From contig JAQGMD010000184.1 of the NCBI GenBank assembly GCA_028292565.1, positions 1 to 5,875 of the forward strand: a DNA stretch of 5,875 nt. Direction: 5' to 3'. Origin of the DNA: Burkholderia sp. Its GTDB lineage: Bacteria > Pseudomonadota > Gammaproteobacteria > Burkholderiales > Burkholderiaceae. The translations under genes and the position numbers were made by a program. Below are positions 4,231 through 5,875 of this stretch, one piece after another. The number at the start of each line of letters is the position of its first letter. Within the stretch, counting starts at the first letter, position 1. The notes beneath the pieces were generated by a model that did no database searches, had not been told where the DNA came from, and saw only the letters and a list, made by a program, of their open reading frames with translations.

Positions 4231-5875
4231 ATGACCGACGTTTTCAGTGCCGCCAACATTTTGCGCGCCGAACTGGCGCAATACTCGCAAGACACGCGGC
4301 TGTTGCGGCTGACGACCTCGCTCGGGGCGGACAAGCTGCTGGTCGAACGCATCGATGGCCGCGAAGGCGTGAGCGAAGGGTACCGCTTCGACATCACTGC
4401 GCTCTCGACCGATGCGCATATCGATCTCAATTCGCTGCTCGGCCAGCCCGCGCTGCTGCGGCTTCTGACGCAACACAGCCGGACCGAACTGCGCCCCATC
4501 CACGGCCATGTCACCGCAGTCGAACTGGTCGGCTCCGACGGCGGTTTCGCGCGTTACCGAATCACGCTCGAGCCGTGGCTTGCTTTCCTGCGCTACCGGC
4601 GCGACTGCTATGTCTGGCAGGACAAGACGGTGCTCGACATCGTTGCCGAAATCTTCAGCGACTATCAGGACAAAGGCAAGCTGGTGCCGGCATGGCGGCT
4701 CGCGCTGGCCGAAGCTGGCCAGTACAAGCCGCGCGACGTCTGCACGCAATTCGAGGAAAGCGACCTCGCCTTCATCGAGCGCCTGCTGACAGAAGAAGGC
4801 CTGTTCTACTGGTTCGAACACAACGGCGACCCTGACAGCCCCGGCTTCGGCTCTCACACCTTGGTGATCGGTGATCACAATGGGGCCTTCAAGCCCAATG
4901 CCCAGCCTGCCATCCGCTATCACCGCGCCGCCGCGGTCGAACAAAGCGACAGCATCACCGCCTGGCATGCGCAGCGCCGGCTCGTCACCAACGCCATCGT
5001 CCTTGGCAGCTGGAACGAAACCCAGGTGAACGTCCACAACGCCACCGTCGATACCGCTCATGACAATGGCGAAGTCCCCGTCTTGGCTTCCATCGATCAC
5101 CCCGGGCAACGCCGCTTCGCAAGTCAAGCCGACATCGAGCATACCGCCCGCCGCCAGCTAGAAGTTCTGGAAGCGCGCAATAAAACCTACACCGGGGAAA
5201 GCACTGTCCGAACCCTCGCGCCCGGCACCACCTTTGTTCTGACCGGCCATGCGATCCACGATGCCGATCGCAGCAAGAACGGCGACCAAGCGGCCACCTT
5301 CGCCGTCGTCAGCGTCGCGCATCGCGGCCGCAACAATCTATCGTCGGAGGCGCGCACCCTGATCGACGGCATGTTCGCCAACACGACGCCTTCCGAAACC
5401 AAGGAACAGGAAGCGCCGCTTTACGCCAATCGCTTCACAGCGCTGCGCGCCGATATCCCATGGCGGCCGCTGGCAAAAGATCGCCGCGGCGCCCTGCTTC
5501 ATCCGAAGCCGACGGTTACCGGCATCCACACTGCCACCGTCGTCGGCCGCGCCGGCGAAGACCTGACCACCGAACGCGACCACCGCATCAAAGTGCAAAT
5601 GCACTGGCAGCGCGGCAGCCAGAGCCAGAGCCGGCGCGCCCATCCGCAGGGCAGCGACAACGCGCCCGGCAACGACCGCGCCTACATCTGGGTGCGCGTG
5701 GCCGAAGCCGCCGCCGGCACCAACTTCGGCAGCGGCTTCATCCCCCGCATCGGCCAGGAAGTCATCCTCGACTACATCGAAGGCGACGTCGACCGCCCGA
5801 TCGTGATCGGCAGCCTGTACAACGGCAAGGGGATGGAAGACGCGCAAGGCAATCAGACGGCCCAAGGCGCCGGTC
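4231..5875 (+). CDS. vgrG: type VI secretion system spike protein VgrG (3' end outside window)
   Basis: VgrG trimers form the spike at the tip of the type VI secretion tube and carry effectors into neighbouring cells. 548 codons are open without a stop up to the window edge. Residues about 20-400 form the gp27-like baseplate part: DTRLLRLTTSLGADKLLVER, then LSTDAHIDLNSLLGQPALLR, RYRITLEPWLAFLRYRRDCY (109-128), CTQFEESDLAFIERLLTEEG (171-190) and LFYWFEHNGD. The gp5-like OB-fold follows: PTVTGIHTATVVGR (427-440), RIKVQMHWQRG, YIWVRVAE, GSGFIPRIGQEVILDYIEGD (499-518), DRPIVIGSLYNGKG. All hallmark motifs are intact and no frameshift was seen on codon-by-codon reading. Start is the ATG with AGGA 8 nt upstream. 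The remaining beta-helix needle, usually a DUF2345 region in Burkholderiales-type VgrGs, and any C-terminal effector extension lie beyond the window. No other T6SS gene is visible, so it may be an orphan vgrG island. Confidence 0.95.
   Translation, partial: MTDVFSAANILRAELAQYSQDTRLLRLTTSLGADKLLVERIDGREGVSEGYRFDITALSTDAHIDLNSLLGQPALLRLLTQHSRTELRPIHGHVTAVELVGSDGGFARYRITLEPWLAFLRYRRDCYVWQDKTVLDIVAEIFSDYQDKGKLVPAWRLALAEAGQYKPRDVCTQFEESDLAFIERLLTEEGLFYWFEHNGDPDSPGFGSHTLVIGDHNGAFKPNAQPAIRYHRAAAVEQSDSITAWHAQRRLVTNAIVLGSWNETQVNVHNATVDTAHDNGEVPVLASIDHPGQRRFASQADIEHTARRQLEVLEARNKTYTGESTVRTLAPGTTFVLTGHAIHDADRSKNGDQAATFAVVSVAHRGRNNLSSEARTLIDGMFANTTPSETKEQEAPLYANRFTALRADIPWRPLAKDRRGALLHPKPTVTGIHTATVVGRAGEDLTTERDHRIKVQMHWQRGSQSQSRRAHPQGSDNAPGNDRAYIWVRVAEAAAGTNFGSGFIPRIGQEVILDYIEGDVDRPIVIGSLYNGKGMEDAQGNQTAQGAG

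Noticed and set aside
4153..5142. 329-codon open frame on the minus strand
   Set aside because: It is antisense to vgrG, whose plus-strand frame is intact and full of family motifs. Its valine/alanine/aspartate-rich translation has no recognisable domain.
5338..5865. 175-codon open frame on the minus strand
   Set aside because: Antisense to the OB-fold part of vgrG; alanine/valine-rich shadow without features.
1..5875. CRISPR array, tRNA, rRNA, transposase or IS ends
   Set aside because: I looked for regularly spaced repeats, tRNA-like cloverleaf sequences ending in the usual arms, and transposase motifs, and found none.

Overview
The window looks like chromosomal DNA of a GC-rich Gram-negative bacterium, most likely a betaproteobacterium near the Burkholderiales. 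That is an inference from the style of the MiaB, PhoH-like and VgrG proteins and from the miaB-ybeZ gene order. No rRNA or other marker is present to settle it.

The left part (10-2916) is an ordinary housekeeping operon read leftward. A sharp extended -10 promoter (2908-2916) precedes a GC-rich leader of about 160 nt. Then come a small exported protein of unknown function (2415-2738), miaB (1067-2407) and the PhoH-like ATPase gene ybeZ (10-1053). The genes are 7 and 13 nt apart, so they are probably cotranscribed. MiaB modifies tRNA, and the PhoH-like protein belongs to the ybeZ-ybeY group linked to rRNA maturation; ybeY would be expected just beyond base 1.

The middle part (2917-4230) is accessory. 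A divergent small gene (3045-3359, +) encodes a CsgC/CsgH-like (curli chaperone type) domain without a signal peptide. It is followed by a gene graveyard on the minus strand (3360-4094). This holds an internally deleted and frameshifted AAA_4/AlbA-type regulator, a frameshifted N-terminal stub of a type I restriction HsdR subunit still joined to it by an ATGA overlap, and an in-frame C-terminal tail from an unidentified protein. I read it as the eroded remains of a type I restriction-modification locus.

The right part (4231 to the end, +) is the first 548 codons of a VgrG, the type VI secretion spike protein. It runs off the window, so its tip domain and any cargo effector or immunity genes are not visible. 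An AT-rich stretch (about 4085-4133) lies between the relic and vgrG and may mark a junction.

No tRNA, rRNA, CRISPR array, transposase or intact IS end was seen. The best candidates for something not yet described are the CsgH-like orphan, the unidentified C-terminal tail in the relic, and whatever lies downstream of vgrG.
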